DNA from: an uncultured Lachnospiraceae bacterium
GTDB taxonomy: Bacteria; Bacillota; Clostridia; Lachnospirales; Lachnospiraceae
NCBI GenBank assembly: GCA_910579645.1
Contig: CAJTVK010000010.1
Coordinates: forward strand, 1-19,007
Length of the DNA: 19,007 bases
Direction: 5' to 3'
The position numbers and the translations under genes are program-made. Each line of letters starts with the position of its first letter. The first letter of the stretch is position 1. Below, in pieces: positions 13,265-19,007 of the stretch. Under the pieces are notes generated by a model that was not told the DNA's origin, ran no database searches, and was given only the letters and a program-made list of their open reading frames with translations.

Positions 13265-14323
13265 TTAATTCTGAGTATATAGAATTTTACAGAATGCTTC
13301 CTCTTCGCAGCCTCTCAATACTTGAAATAGCGGAATATATTTCTCTGGCTGTCCGAATGAACAATTCGTTACATCCTCTATAAAACCATCTACGATTTTT
13401 TCAATAATTTTCCCACCCTTCTGAAAATGATGAGCCGCCTCTTCCCAGGCTTCTTCCCCAAAGAAATTCTTATACTTCACAAGTGTCTGCGCAAATTTAT
13501 CTCTGGATGCCCTATGAGGATTGATAATTCCCGATCTTCGCCCACTGATTTCATAGGGCAGCTCTGGAAGAATGCTTCCTGTGTATTCAATAAAGTGGGA
13601 ATATATTTTCTGTAATTCTTCTTCAGAAAATATGTTTTTCCATTCTGAAAATTCCCCGATGAATCTGTCAAGCCCTTTCTGTCCTATAAAACTTAACGGT
13701 GAAGACAAATAGGTTTCTGCATTTTTCCCTATCCCCTTTCGTACAATCCACGCCATATCTGTTTCCGGGGACTTCATATCAATCCCAAAATATGCATTTT
13801 TCTTGCTTATCCCTATATAGTCTTCTGCCCATGCCAATTCCAGTTCTGCAATCGGAATGGTCTGCACTTCTGCTTTGGAATTATCATGAACATATACATT
13901 TGCTTCATCATAGCCTGTCATGAGAACAACATGCCCCGGAATATGCTGCCTATGGTAAAACTTCCTTTGATAAGGCAAATAAAACATATCCAAGCCAAAC
14001 AATATGACTGGTATGTCTTTGTCCAATAACTCCCTGACATTTTTCATAGTTGTCCGAAAACATTTTCCTTCACCTGCTATCACCTCATATCCGATAATTC
14101 CTTTCCAGAATTCATATTCCCGCTTTCCAATGCTTCCCTGCCCCATAAAAATCATTTTAGGCACTGCTGCTTTCTTCTGGGAAATCATCTGAAAACCAGC
14201 CTTGGAATAGAAAATCAGTTCTTCTGGTATTCGTTTTCCTGTCTTCCACTCATAAACATCACACAGCCCATTTACCGGACATAAATAATCCGCCAACTGA
14301 TGCGGTAATTCTAATCGCTTCAT
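13265..14323 (-). CDS. BtrH-like (BtrH N-terminal domain) cysteine acyltransferase/peptidase
   Basis: A 352-aa protein from ATG 14323, which has AAAGGAGG upstream. The first 160 residues resemble the papain-like N-terminal domain of BtrH, the butirosin enzyme that moves an acyl group from a carrier protein to an aminoglycoside. A candidate triad is Cys15 (LCPVNGLC), His131 (IPGHVVLMTGYD) and Asp147 (VYVHDN). The C-terminal half is helical, as in the DUF4872 part of the family. No signal peptide or membrane segment is seen, so it is probably cytoplasmic. No antibiotic gene cluster is visible, so the substrate is unknown. Its promoter has a 19-bp spacer and matches that of the MerR gene, so the MerR protein probably activates it. 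Confidence 0.75.
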   Translation of the reverse strand: MKRLELPHQLADYLCPVNGLCDVYEWKTGKRIPEELIFYSKAGFQMISQKKAAVPKMIFMGQGSIGKREYEFWKGIIGYEVIAGEGKCFRTTMKNVRELLDKDIPVILFGLDMFYLPYQRKFYHRQHIPGHVVLMTGYDEANVYVHDNSKAEVQTIPIAELELAWAEDYIGISKKNAYFGIDMKSPETDMAWIVRKGIGKNAETYLSSPLSFIGQKGLDRFIGEFSEWKNIFSEEELQKIYSHFIEYTGSILPELPYEISGRRSGIINPHRASRDKFAQTLVKYKNFFGEEAWEEAAHHFQKGGKIIEKIVDGFIEDVTNCSFGQPEKYIPLFQVLRGCEEEAFCKILYTQN

Positions 14324-14348
14324 ACGCCTTCCTCCTTTGCTCCGCTTA

Positions 14349-14379
14349 AGTTTAAACCCTTGTATTATCCGAGAGTCAA
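14349..14379 (-). promoter_or_regulatory. MerR-type promoter of the BtrH-like gene
   Basis: On the minus strand TTGACT (14379-14374) and TAAACT (14354-14349) are separated by 19 bp, the over-long spacer diagnostic of promoters activated by MerR-family proteins. The spacer contains an imperfect dyad (CTCTCGG and CAAGGGT). Sequence and spacing match the promoter of the adjacent MerR gene at 15266-15296. Confidence 0.8.
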
Positions 14380-14390
14380 GCATATACTTG

Positions 14391-14432
14391 AAAAAATATG
14401 CCGCTGAATTGCAGCATTTTCTCTCATAGCGG
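14391..14432 (-). terminator. Weak terminator after the MerR gene
   Basis: On the minus strand CCGCT (14432-14428) pairs with AGCGG (14405-14401), extended imperfectly, and CATATTTTTT follows. It overlaps the MerR stop codon. It would partly separate the MerR transcript from the BtrH-like gene, which has its own promoter immediately downstream. Confidence 0.45.
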
Positions 14433-15242
14433 TTTTACTGGAAAGCACACCTCTGTAACCATATTTCCTGTCGAATCTTCCTTTTCTGGAGATACATGAT
14501 ATATGTTGAAGCGTTTTCCATCCAGCCTGTAGTGATTATCAGTGATCCATCGCATGATTTCTCCATTTGCCTCCGGCAGCAGATCATACTGCCCTTTAAA
14601 TGTAAGCGTTGCTGCTGTTGTTTCTTCAATTTTCTTAAATTTCATTGCTTCTGTATCATGATACCGGCCAGCTACCGACTGCTGAATCTCTACATCCAAA
14701 TTATGTTCATTGAATTCTTCATCATGGAATACCGCTATGTTTAATACTGGATTTGCAAACTGTATATTTTGCGATGCCCGCTCTTTTGCCAGCTTCTCCC
14801 AAAGAACCGCCTCATCCTCTGGTGTTTCTATCCTGCCTCTTACGCTGATCACATTATGAGCCGGAAACTTTTTGAGTGCCACGCTGTACAAAGGTATATC
14901 AGAAACATGTCCCAGATTCACTATGGTTGTTTGAATCAAATTCAACTGCTTCTGCATATTAGCTATTTTCTCCCGTTGCTCCACTGCGTGGAGTTCAAGA
15001 TAGACTTTCAGTTGGTCATTGCTTGTGTACTTCGCCAATATTTCCTTGATTAAGGCTAATCCAAGCCCCATGCTTTTCAATGCCTGTATCTTGTTGGCAA
15101 TTGGGAGCTGCCGTTCACTGTAGTATCTGTATCCTGTAAAATCATCCACATGTTCCGGAATCAGCAGACCAATATCATCATAGTGCCGAAGCATATGAAT
15201 ACTGATTTGGGACAAAATTGAAAATTCCCCTATTTTCAGCAA
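14424..15242 (-). CDS. MerR-family activator with GyrI-like effector-binding domain
   Basis: A 272-aa regulator. TTG 15242 is preferred because AGGAGG lies 8 bases upstream; the GTG three codons earlier is part of that site. Residues 1-70 are the MerR winged helix (KIGEFSILSQISIHMLRHYD, GLLIPEHVD and GYRYYSERQL). A linker coiled coil (about 85-115) follows. The C-terminal 150 residues resemble the GyrI-like small-molecule-binding domain of BmrR/BltR (VISVRGRIETPED at its start, GQYDLLPEANGEIMRWI later). Such proteins bind small, often lipophilic or cationic, molecules and untwist 19-bp-spacer promoters. One such promoter lies before this gene and another before the BtrH-like gene. No efflux pump, the usual partner of BmrR types, is seen nearby. 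Confidence 0.9.
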   Translation of the reverse strand: MLKIGEFSILSQISIHMLRHYDDIGLLIPEHVDDFTGYRYYSERQLPIANKIQALKSMGLGLALIKEILAKYTSNDQLKVYLELHAVEQREKIANMQKQLNLIQTTIVNLGHVSDIPLYSVALKKFPAHNVISVRGRIETPEDEAVLWEKLAKERASQNIQFANPVLNIAVFHDEEFNEHNLDVEIQQSVAGRYHDTEAMKFKKIEETTAATLTFKGQYDLLPEANGEIMRWITDNHYRLDGKRFNIYHVSPEKEDSTGNMVTEVCFPVKPL

Positions 15243-15265
15243 AGAAACCACCTCCTGACTTTAAG

Positions 15266-15296
15266 AGTATAAACCCTCACATAATACGAGAGTCAA
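15266..15296 (-). promoter_or_regulatory. MerR-type autoregulated promoter
   Basis: On the minus strand TTGACT (15296-15291) and TATACT (15271-15266) are separated by 19 bp. The -35 and next bases (GCTTGACTCTCG) and the end of the spacer plus -10 (AGGGTTTATACT) are nearly identical to the promoter at 14349-14379. This is the upstream promoter of the MerR gene itself. Confidence 0.8.
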
Positions 15297-15543
15297 GCCC
15301 CTACTCCCTTGGTAGATGACACTATAAATCGTCTTTGCAGTAAAGTCAACTATATCATTGTCTATTCCCATCTGAAAAAGCGTACTGCAATACCTCCGCA
15401 AATAATCATGATTGCAAACATCCTCATTATTGCGCACTTTCAAACTCTGATGTTAAAGTGAATCAAAAAGCAAGTTAGTTTATATTCAAATTCTGCCTCC
15501 ATAAATTTCATTGAATAAAAGAAATATTTTTTTCAACAACATA
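15297..15543. other. AT-rich spacer with a possible gene remnant
   Basis: This 247-bp spacer between the MerR promoter and the M23 gene has one suggestive minus frame (TTG 15443 to the stop at 15261). It includes CNHDYLRRYCSTLFQMGID, which reads like a protein fragment but has no ribosome binding site and runs into the MerR promoter. It is probably a decayed gene; I cannot assign its family. No clear terminator for the M23 gene is visible, only T-rich sequence with a repeated TTCAATGA at about 15510-15552. Confidence 0.3.
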
Positions 15544-16356
15544 TCATTGAAACCTTATTCTGTCTTTATCTGTCGGAATACCATTTTTTACCCTTTCCCA
15601 CTTCCCATTTTTGAATAATTCATATTCCTCAAAAGCACACGGAATCCCATTTGCACTGGCTATGTCATTGCTGTCCATAAGTTGAAAATGCAGATGCGGA
15701 GCAAAGGAATTCCCTGAATGACCAACCTTCCCAATCATTTCCCCTTTTGTTACTTTCTGCCCAACAGAAACCTGAATAGAACCAGTTTGAAGATGGCAAA
15801 GCGCAGCATAAATTCCATCACCAAATTTTATAATAATGTAATTACCCGCAACCGATTGAATATCATCTTCTTCTATATTAAAATAATGTGCATTTTTATA
15901 TGCATTAGACATATCTGAAAACAAATTTGTCTTTAACCGTTCTTTATAACCGTCCTCAGCTGCAACAACAATTCCATTGCAAGGCGCATATACGTCCTGC
16001 CCCCAGCAATAATAGTTCTCCAGATTAACACCAAACAAAAGATATTGAATGAAGCTAACACGATATGCAGGATAGCCACCCCTATTCCAATCCACTTGTA
16101 TAAAATCATACGCATACCTTGTGCCGAATCGGTTTGTACCATGACTTGGAATTTTTGTTCCCGGAGTATTTGGAGACAGCCACTCTCCTCTCAACGGAAA
16201 TGCAAGAATAACCGGCTCGTTCATTTCAGTCATTATGTTTCTCCTACCAATACATTCTTTAACTATAATGAAAAAAACAGTTATCATTATAACCGAAAGT
16301 CCCAATATAACTTTTTTGCGTCTCGTGCAAATTTTCCTTAGCTTTTTATTCATCAT
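15544..16356 (-). CDS. Membrane-anchored M23-family metallopeptidase
   Basis: A 270-aa protein. ATG 16356 (MMNKKLRK) overlaps the TetR stop by 11 bp, so translation is coupled; no strong ribosome binding site is present. A basic N-terminus precedes one transmembrane helix (about 16-32, VILGLSVIMITVFFIIV), placing the rest outside the cell. The LytM/M23 domain has SHGTNRFGTRYAYDF with His72 and Asp84 as zinc ligands, CHLQ with His188, and HSGNSFAPHLHFQL ending in the HxH pair (221, 223). M23 enzymes cut peptidoglycan cross-bridges or, in some cases, other glycyl peptides. The insert between Asp84 and His188 is longer than in lysostaphin-type enzymes. Control by the co-transcribed TetR gene is likely. 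Confidence 0.88.
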   Translation of the reverse strand: MMNKKLRKICTRRKKVILGLSVIMITVFFIIVKECIGRRNIMTEMNEPVILAFPLRGEWLSPNTPGTKIPSHGTNRFGTRYAYDFIQVDWNRGGYPAYRVSFIQYLLFGVNLENYYCWGQDVYAPCNGIVVAAEDGYKERLKTNLFSDMSNAYKNAHYFNIEEDDIQSVAGNYIIIKFGDGIYAALCHLQTGSIQVSVGQKVTKGEMIGKVGHSGNSFAPHLHFQLMDSNDIASANGIPCAFEEYELFKNGKWERVKNGIPTDKDRIRFQ

Positions 16357-16978
16357 TTGTCGTATAAAACACATTTCTAAGTTCATTAAAATACCTGTCA
16401 AGTTTTTTATGAATATCATTGGAATCCACTGAATCTGCTTCACTGCTTCTAATTTCTTCTAACAGTTGATTCGTAAATCCGATATTAACCCAAAGAATAA
16501 ACAGCTTACACACTTCTATATTTAATCCATCTCTAAACCTTGCTGTATCTATTCCTTCAAATAAATTAGAATAGCAGTCTGGATTCTGTTTCCGATTACT
16601 GATTTCTTTATTGATCTCATCCGAGCGGGTTATCTGCGAAAGTTTATGAAACTCTGTAATCCATGGATACTTTTCCAGTAATCCAATCTGAAGGGTATAG
16701 GATTGCCTCAGTCTATTAAAAATATCTTTATCTTCATAATCCATCCGTTCAAAATATTCTCTTTTCATTAAATCGTCAAAATAATCATATACCCAAAAGA
16801 AAAGCTCCTGTTTGCTGCTTACATAATGAAACATAAGCGCTTTGGAAATTCCAGCTTCTTTTGCTATTACATTCGTTGAAGCTTTATCATATCCCTCCAA
16901 TATAAATTCTTTTAATGCTGCATTCAGAATGGCATCTCTTCGTCCAGGCTCTAAATTTAACAACTTTGCTGACATCAT
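16346..16978 (-). CDS. TetR/AcrR-family transcriptional regulator
   Basis: A 210-aa regulator with a standard TetR N-terminal HTH at about residues 15-60 (AALKEFILEGYDKASTNVIA, KEAGISKALMFHYVSSKQEL). The rest is an all-helical ligand and dimerisation domain of unknown specificity. AAGGGAG lies just before tandem ATG codons. It is the first gene of a two-gene operon with the M23 peptidase. The promoter 40-70 bp upstream is near consensus and bracketed by two copies of a palindromic site, so autorepression is the simplest model, with the peptidase induced when a ligand releases TetR. Confidence 0.92.
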   Translation of the reverse strand: MMSAKLLNLEPGRRDAILNAALKEFILEGYDKASTNVIAKEAGISKALMFHYVSSKQELFFWVYDYFDDLMKREYFERMDYEDKDIFNRLRQSYTLQIGLLEKYPWITEFHKLSQITRSDEINKEISNRKQNPDCYSNLFEGIDTARFRDGLNIEVCKLFILWVNIGFTNQLLEEIRSSEADSVDSNDIHKKLDRYFNELRNVFYTTNDE

Positions 16979-17004
16979 TTACTCCCTTGTGATTCTGCTA
17001 TTTA

Positions 17005-17052
17005 CCTATTAGGTCAACATCATTATACATCCATTTTCCTAATAGGTCAACA
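17005..17052 (-). promoter_or_regulatory. TetR-M23 promoter with paired operators
   Basis: On the minus strand TTGACC (17050-17045) and TATAAT (17027-17022) are 17 bp apart, close to the sigma-A consensus. Two copies of TGTTGACCTAWTAGG lie at 17005-17019 and 17038-17052, each containing a 9-bp palindrome (CCTATTAGG or CCTAATAGG). They are 33 bp apart, three helical turns. One covers the -35 and one the expected start site, ideal for cooperative repression by the TetR protein. Confidence 0.85.
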
Positions 17053-17298
17053 CAAATATAAATTTTCCATTTTTATGTAAAATTGCTATGTAATAATCTT
17101 GTCTACTCAATACCCCTTTTAACAATCCTATCTCCACAACATACCCTATATCTATCCTGTCAACTCAACTATCCCACCCAAAAAGCAGTGGATATGTTTC
17201 CGTACAATACAACAGACAAAAAATCCGAGAGCCGGAACAATTTTTCCAAACTGTCCCAACTCCCGAAAATCCCTTGTTTTCTCCACTTTTCGGCTATT
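17053..17298. other. AT-rich junction between cargo genes and rlmD
   Basis: This 246-bp stretch has no credible gene. A CCGAAAA/TTTTCGG inverted repeat (about 17262-17291) follows the rlmD stop and may act as a weak terminator on the minus strand. Near-palindrome GGAACAATTTTTCC lies at about 17235-17248. No tRNA, integrase or obvious direct-repeat attachment site is seen. The base composition shifts here from AT-rich cargo to the rlmD gene. Confidence 0.4.
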
Positions 17299-18732
17299 CT
17301 ATTTCTCCACCCGTGACATCAACACGACACACTCAACATGCACCGTATGACAAAACTGATCCACCCCCCTAACCCTACTAACCTCATACCCCCCATCACA
17401 CAGCACCCTCACATCCCTCGCCAAAGTTGCCGAGTCACAGCTTACATACACAATCCGTTCCGGCCGCATCTGCAGCATGGCGGCAATCACCTTAGCATCG
17501 CACCCCTTCCGCGGCGGATCCACCACGATGACCTCTGCATAAACCCCTTCTTTCTCATACTTCTCCGGCAGCACTTCTTCCGCTTTCCCGACAAAGAACT
17601 CAACATTCCCGATTCCGTTCCTTGCCGCATTCTCCCTGGCATCCTCAACAGCCTGCGGAACGGCTTCCACTCCGTAAACCTGCTTTGCCGCCCCCGCCAG
17701 GAACAATGAAATCGTCCCGATGCCGCAGTAAACGTCCCAAACCGTCTCTGTCCCGCCAAGACCGGCATATTCCGATACAAGACTATATAACTTCTCCGTC
17801 TGCACCGGATTCACCTGATAAAACGAGAGAGGGGAAATCAAAAAGGAAATTCCCCGCCCCGTCCTGGTAAAGTTCTCCGTTTCCAATATATGAATGGTAT
17901 CCGTTATCCCCCTCTTCCCCCATATCACATATACTTCTTTCCCCATTATTACATTCGTCTGTTCCGTGTTGATACTTACCGACACGCTTGTCATTCCCCT
18001 AATCTCCTTAAGCCTGCCGACAAGCCTGTCCTGCTCCGGCAAAAAGTCCCTTTTCTTTTCCCTATCCTCATTCAGCACCAGACAGACCATAATTTCCCCG
18101 CTGTCAAACCCCTTCCGTATTAAGACATGACGTACCAACCCCTCCCCTGTCTTTTCCTGATAAGCCGGCACATGATACTTCTTCATATATGCAAGAATAC
18201 ATTCCAGTATTTCCTTATTTTCCTCCACGCCCAATGCACAATCCGTGTTCGCTATAATGTCATGGGTGCGGCCGGCATAAAAGCCTGCGGCCGGATTTCC
18301 CTGCTTATCTACCCCTATAGGGAACTGTGCCTTATTGCGGTAATGAAAGCAATCCTCCATTCCCACAATCGGTTCCATTATCTTTTCCGCATATGCCGCT
18401 TCAAAGCCCCCTATACGGATCAGATTATTTCTCACCTTATTTTGTTTATACGCCAACTGAGCCCTATAATCCATGGCCTGAATCTGACAGCCCCCGCACT
18501 GCCTGTGAAATTTGCACCGCGGCTCCACTCTCACCAATGACGGCTCCAGAATCCGTTCCAGTCTGGCATATGCATAATTCTTTTTTGCTTTCGTAATTCT
18601 GCAGCTTACAGTATCCCCTATTACCGCATCCTTCACAAAGAGGGTATAGCCGTCCGCCTTCCCTATACCCTCGCCGTCATTGCTCATATCTTCAATTTTC
18701 ACCGTAAGAATGTCATTTTTTTCGTATCCCAT
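17299..18732 (-). CDS. rlmD: 23S rRNA (uracil-C5)-methyltransferase, RlmD/RumA type
   Basis: A 477-aa enzyme that methylates C5 of a conserved uridine in 23S rRNA using S-adenosylmethionine. The N-terminal 60 residues are a TRAM RNA-binding domain. C73, C79, C82 and C165 match the four cysteine ligands of the 4Fe-4S cluster in RumA. The SAM site is VWDVYCGIGTISLFLA (331-346), with VVDPPRKG (403-410) next and the nucleophilic Cys432 in YVSCDSATLARD. All catalytic parts are intact. GGAG precedes the ATG. In Gram-positive bacteria one enzyme can replace both RlmC and RlmD, so the exact target uridine(s) are uncertain. The short C-terminus after HVECVV matters because this 3' end is a known insertion site for integrative elements. 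Confidence 0.93.
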   Translation of the reverse strand: MGYEKNDILTVKIEDMSNDGEGIGKADGYTLFVKDAVIGDTVSCRITKAKKNYAYARLERILEPSLVRVEPRCKFHRQCGGCQIQAMDYRAQLAYKQNKVRNNLIRIGGFEAAYAEKIMEPIVGMEDCFHYRNKAQFPIGVDKQGNPAAGFYAGRTHDIIANTDCALGVEENKEILECILAYMKKYHVPAYQEKTGEGLVRHVLIRKGFDSGEIMVCLVLNEDREKKRDFLPEQDRLVGRLKEIRGMTSVSVSINTEQTNVIMGKEVYVIWGKRGITDTIHILETENFTRTGRGISFLISPLSFYQVNPVQTEKLYSLVSEYAGLGGTETVWDVYCGIGTISLFLAGAAKQVYGVEAVPQAVEDARENAARNGIGNVEFFVGKAEEVLPEKYEKEGVYAEVIVVDPPRKGCDAKVIAAMLQMRPERIVYVSCDSATLARDVRVLCDGGYEVSRVRGVDQFCHTVHVECVVLMSRVEK

Positions 18733-18849
18733 TCTTATTCTCCGTTCCTTTTCTCGCTATCCGTATGCCAAAGGTTCATTCTCATATTGGGATATATTGC
18801 CAAATGCAGTTTTTCCGGAACATCATATTTACAGCAAAATCCGAACTAC
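18733..18849. other. Upstream region of rlmD
   Basis: This 117-bp stretch is AT-rich and should hold the rlmD promoter on the minus strand. A TTGGCA hexamer occurs (about 18807-18802) but no well-spaced -10 is convincing. A short minus ORF (16 codons) overlaps the rlmD ribosome binding site and is probably chance. Confidence 0.35.
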
Positions 18850-18955
18850 TTGCAAAATAAACTTCCCCGGTGCAAGCACTCAAACACCACAAGGGTGTTT
18901 GCCTCCTGCTTCGCAGGAGCGGGGTATTCGCCCCAACCTCGCTACGCCCGGTGCT
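18850..18955. repeat. Compact multi-hairpin palindromic repeat
   Basis: Three perfect hairpins stand almost end to end: CAAACACC/GGTGTTTG (18881-18901, 8-bp stem), CTCCTGC/GCAGGAG (18903-18919, 7-bp stem, 3-base loop) and GGGG/CCCC (18921-18934). The set can be closed by AGCAC (18875-18879) with GTGCT (18951-18955), and CCGGTGC occurs directly at both ends. This looks like a REP-like or MITE-like mobile palindromic element or a structured RNA. It is GC-rich against AT-rich flanks and codes for nothing obvious. Confidence 0.65.
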
Positions 18956-19007
18956 AGTACATCATTGCATTAATCCTTGAGTAATCAGCACATGCTGTTT
19001 GTGCCAG

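Noticed and set aside
17083..17316. 77-codon plus-strand open frame beside rlmD
   Set aside because: No ribosome binding site, low-complexity Leu/Ser/Pro-rich translation, and it runs into the antisense of rlmD.
18850..18955. CRISPR array
   Set aside because: The repeats are hairpins of different sequence, not regularly spaced copies of one repeat, and no cas genes are present; the Cas4-like DUF2800 is a phage replication-module enzyme.
1..19007. tRNA or rRNA genes, toxin-antitoxin pair, retron or reverse transcriptase
   Set aside because: I scanned for cloverleaf-like arms, reverse transcriptase YxDD motifs and typical small toxin-antitoxin gene pairs and found nothing supportable.

Overview
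The window looks like a stretch of a low-to-mid GC Gram-positive genome (Bacillota, most likely a gut Lachnospiraceae-type clostridium). The evidence is strong AGGAGG-type ribosome binding sites before nearly every gene, GTG/TTG starts, and clostridial-type relatives for most proteins. This host assignment is inference from gene content; no rRNA or other taxonomic marker is present.

Positions 1-10092 (all minus strand) are a compact phage-type replication and recombination operon. In order of transcription it holds: a sigma-70 region 4-like regulator, a 72-aa conserved phage protein, a 122-aa helical protein, a DUF2800 RecB/Cas4-like nuclease, a DUF2815 SSB-like protein, a free-standing HNH-AP2 endonuclease, a family A DNA polymerase with 3'-5' exonuclease, two small proteins, a DUF4406 nucleotide-enzyme-like protein, a P4-type primase-helicase, a VRR-NUC nuclease and an SNF2-type helicase that runs off the left edge. 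Several junctions overlap by a few bases (TTGA, GTGAATGA, TAA-ATG). Immediately downstream of the primase lies an inverted pair of tandem decamers, a plausible replication origin. Packaging genes would be expected left of the window.

Positions 10093-12660 are the control region. A divergent switch separates a plus-strand XRE repressor from a minus-strand transcript. That transcript carries a possible 14-codon leader peptide, a hairpin with a U-tract, a DUF3825 gene and a small zinc-ribbon gene, and ends at a strong terminator just before the replication operon. Four related sites around the switch look like repressor operators. No integrase is present between this region and the chromosome-like gene on the right.

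Positions 12670-17050 are visibly AT-richer and carry cargo-like genes, all on the minus strand: a receiver-less OmpR-type winged-helix protein; a BtrH-like cysteine acyltransferase/peptidase; a MerR/GyrI-like regulator; and a TetR-M23 metallopeptidase operon. The MerR gene and the BtrH-like gene each have a promoter with a 19-bp spacer, and the two promoters are almost identical, so one regulator very likely controls both. The TetR-M23 operon has a near-consensus promoter bracketed by two operators 33 bp apart.

Positions 17299-18732 encode an rlmD-type 23S rRNA uracil-C5 methyltransferase, a housekeeping gene whose 3' end is a known insertion site for integrative elements in streptococci. 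The right edge holds a compact multi-hairpin palindromic repeat. The best candidates for something new are the MerR/BtrH regulatory pair, the attenuator-like leader of the DUF3825 gene, and the decamer repeat after the primase.
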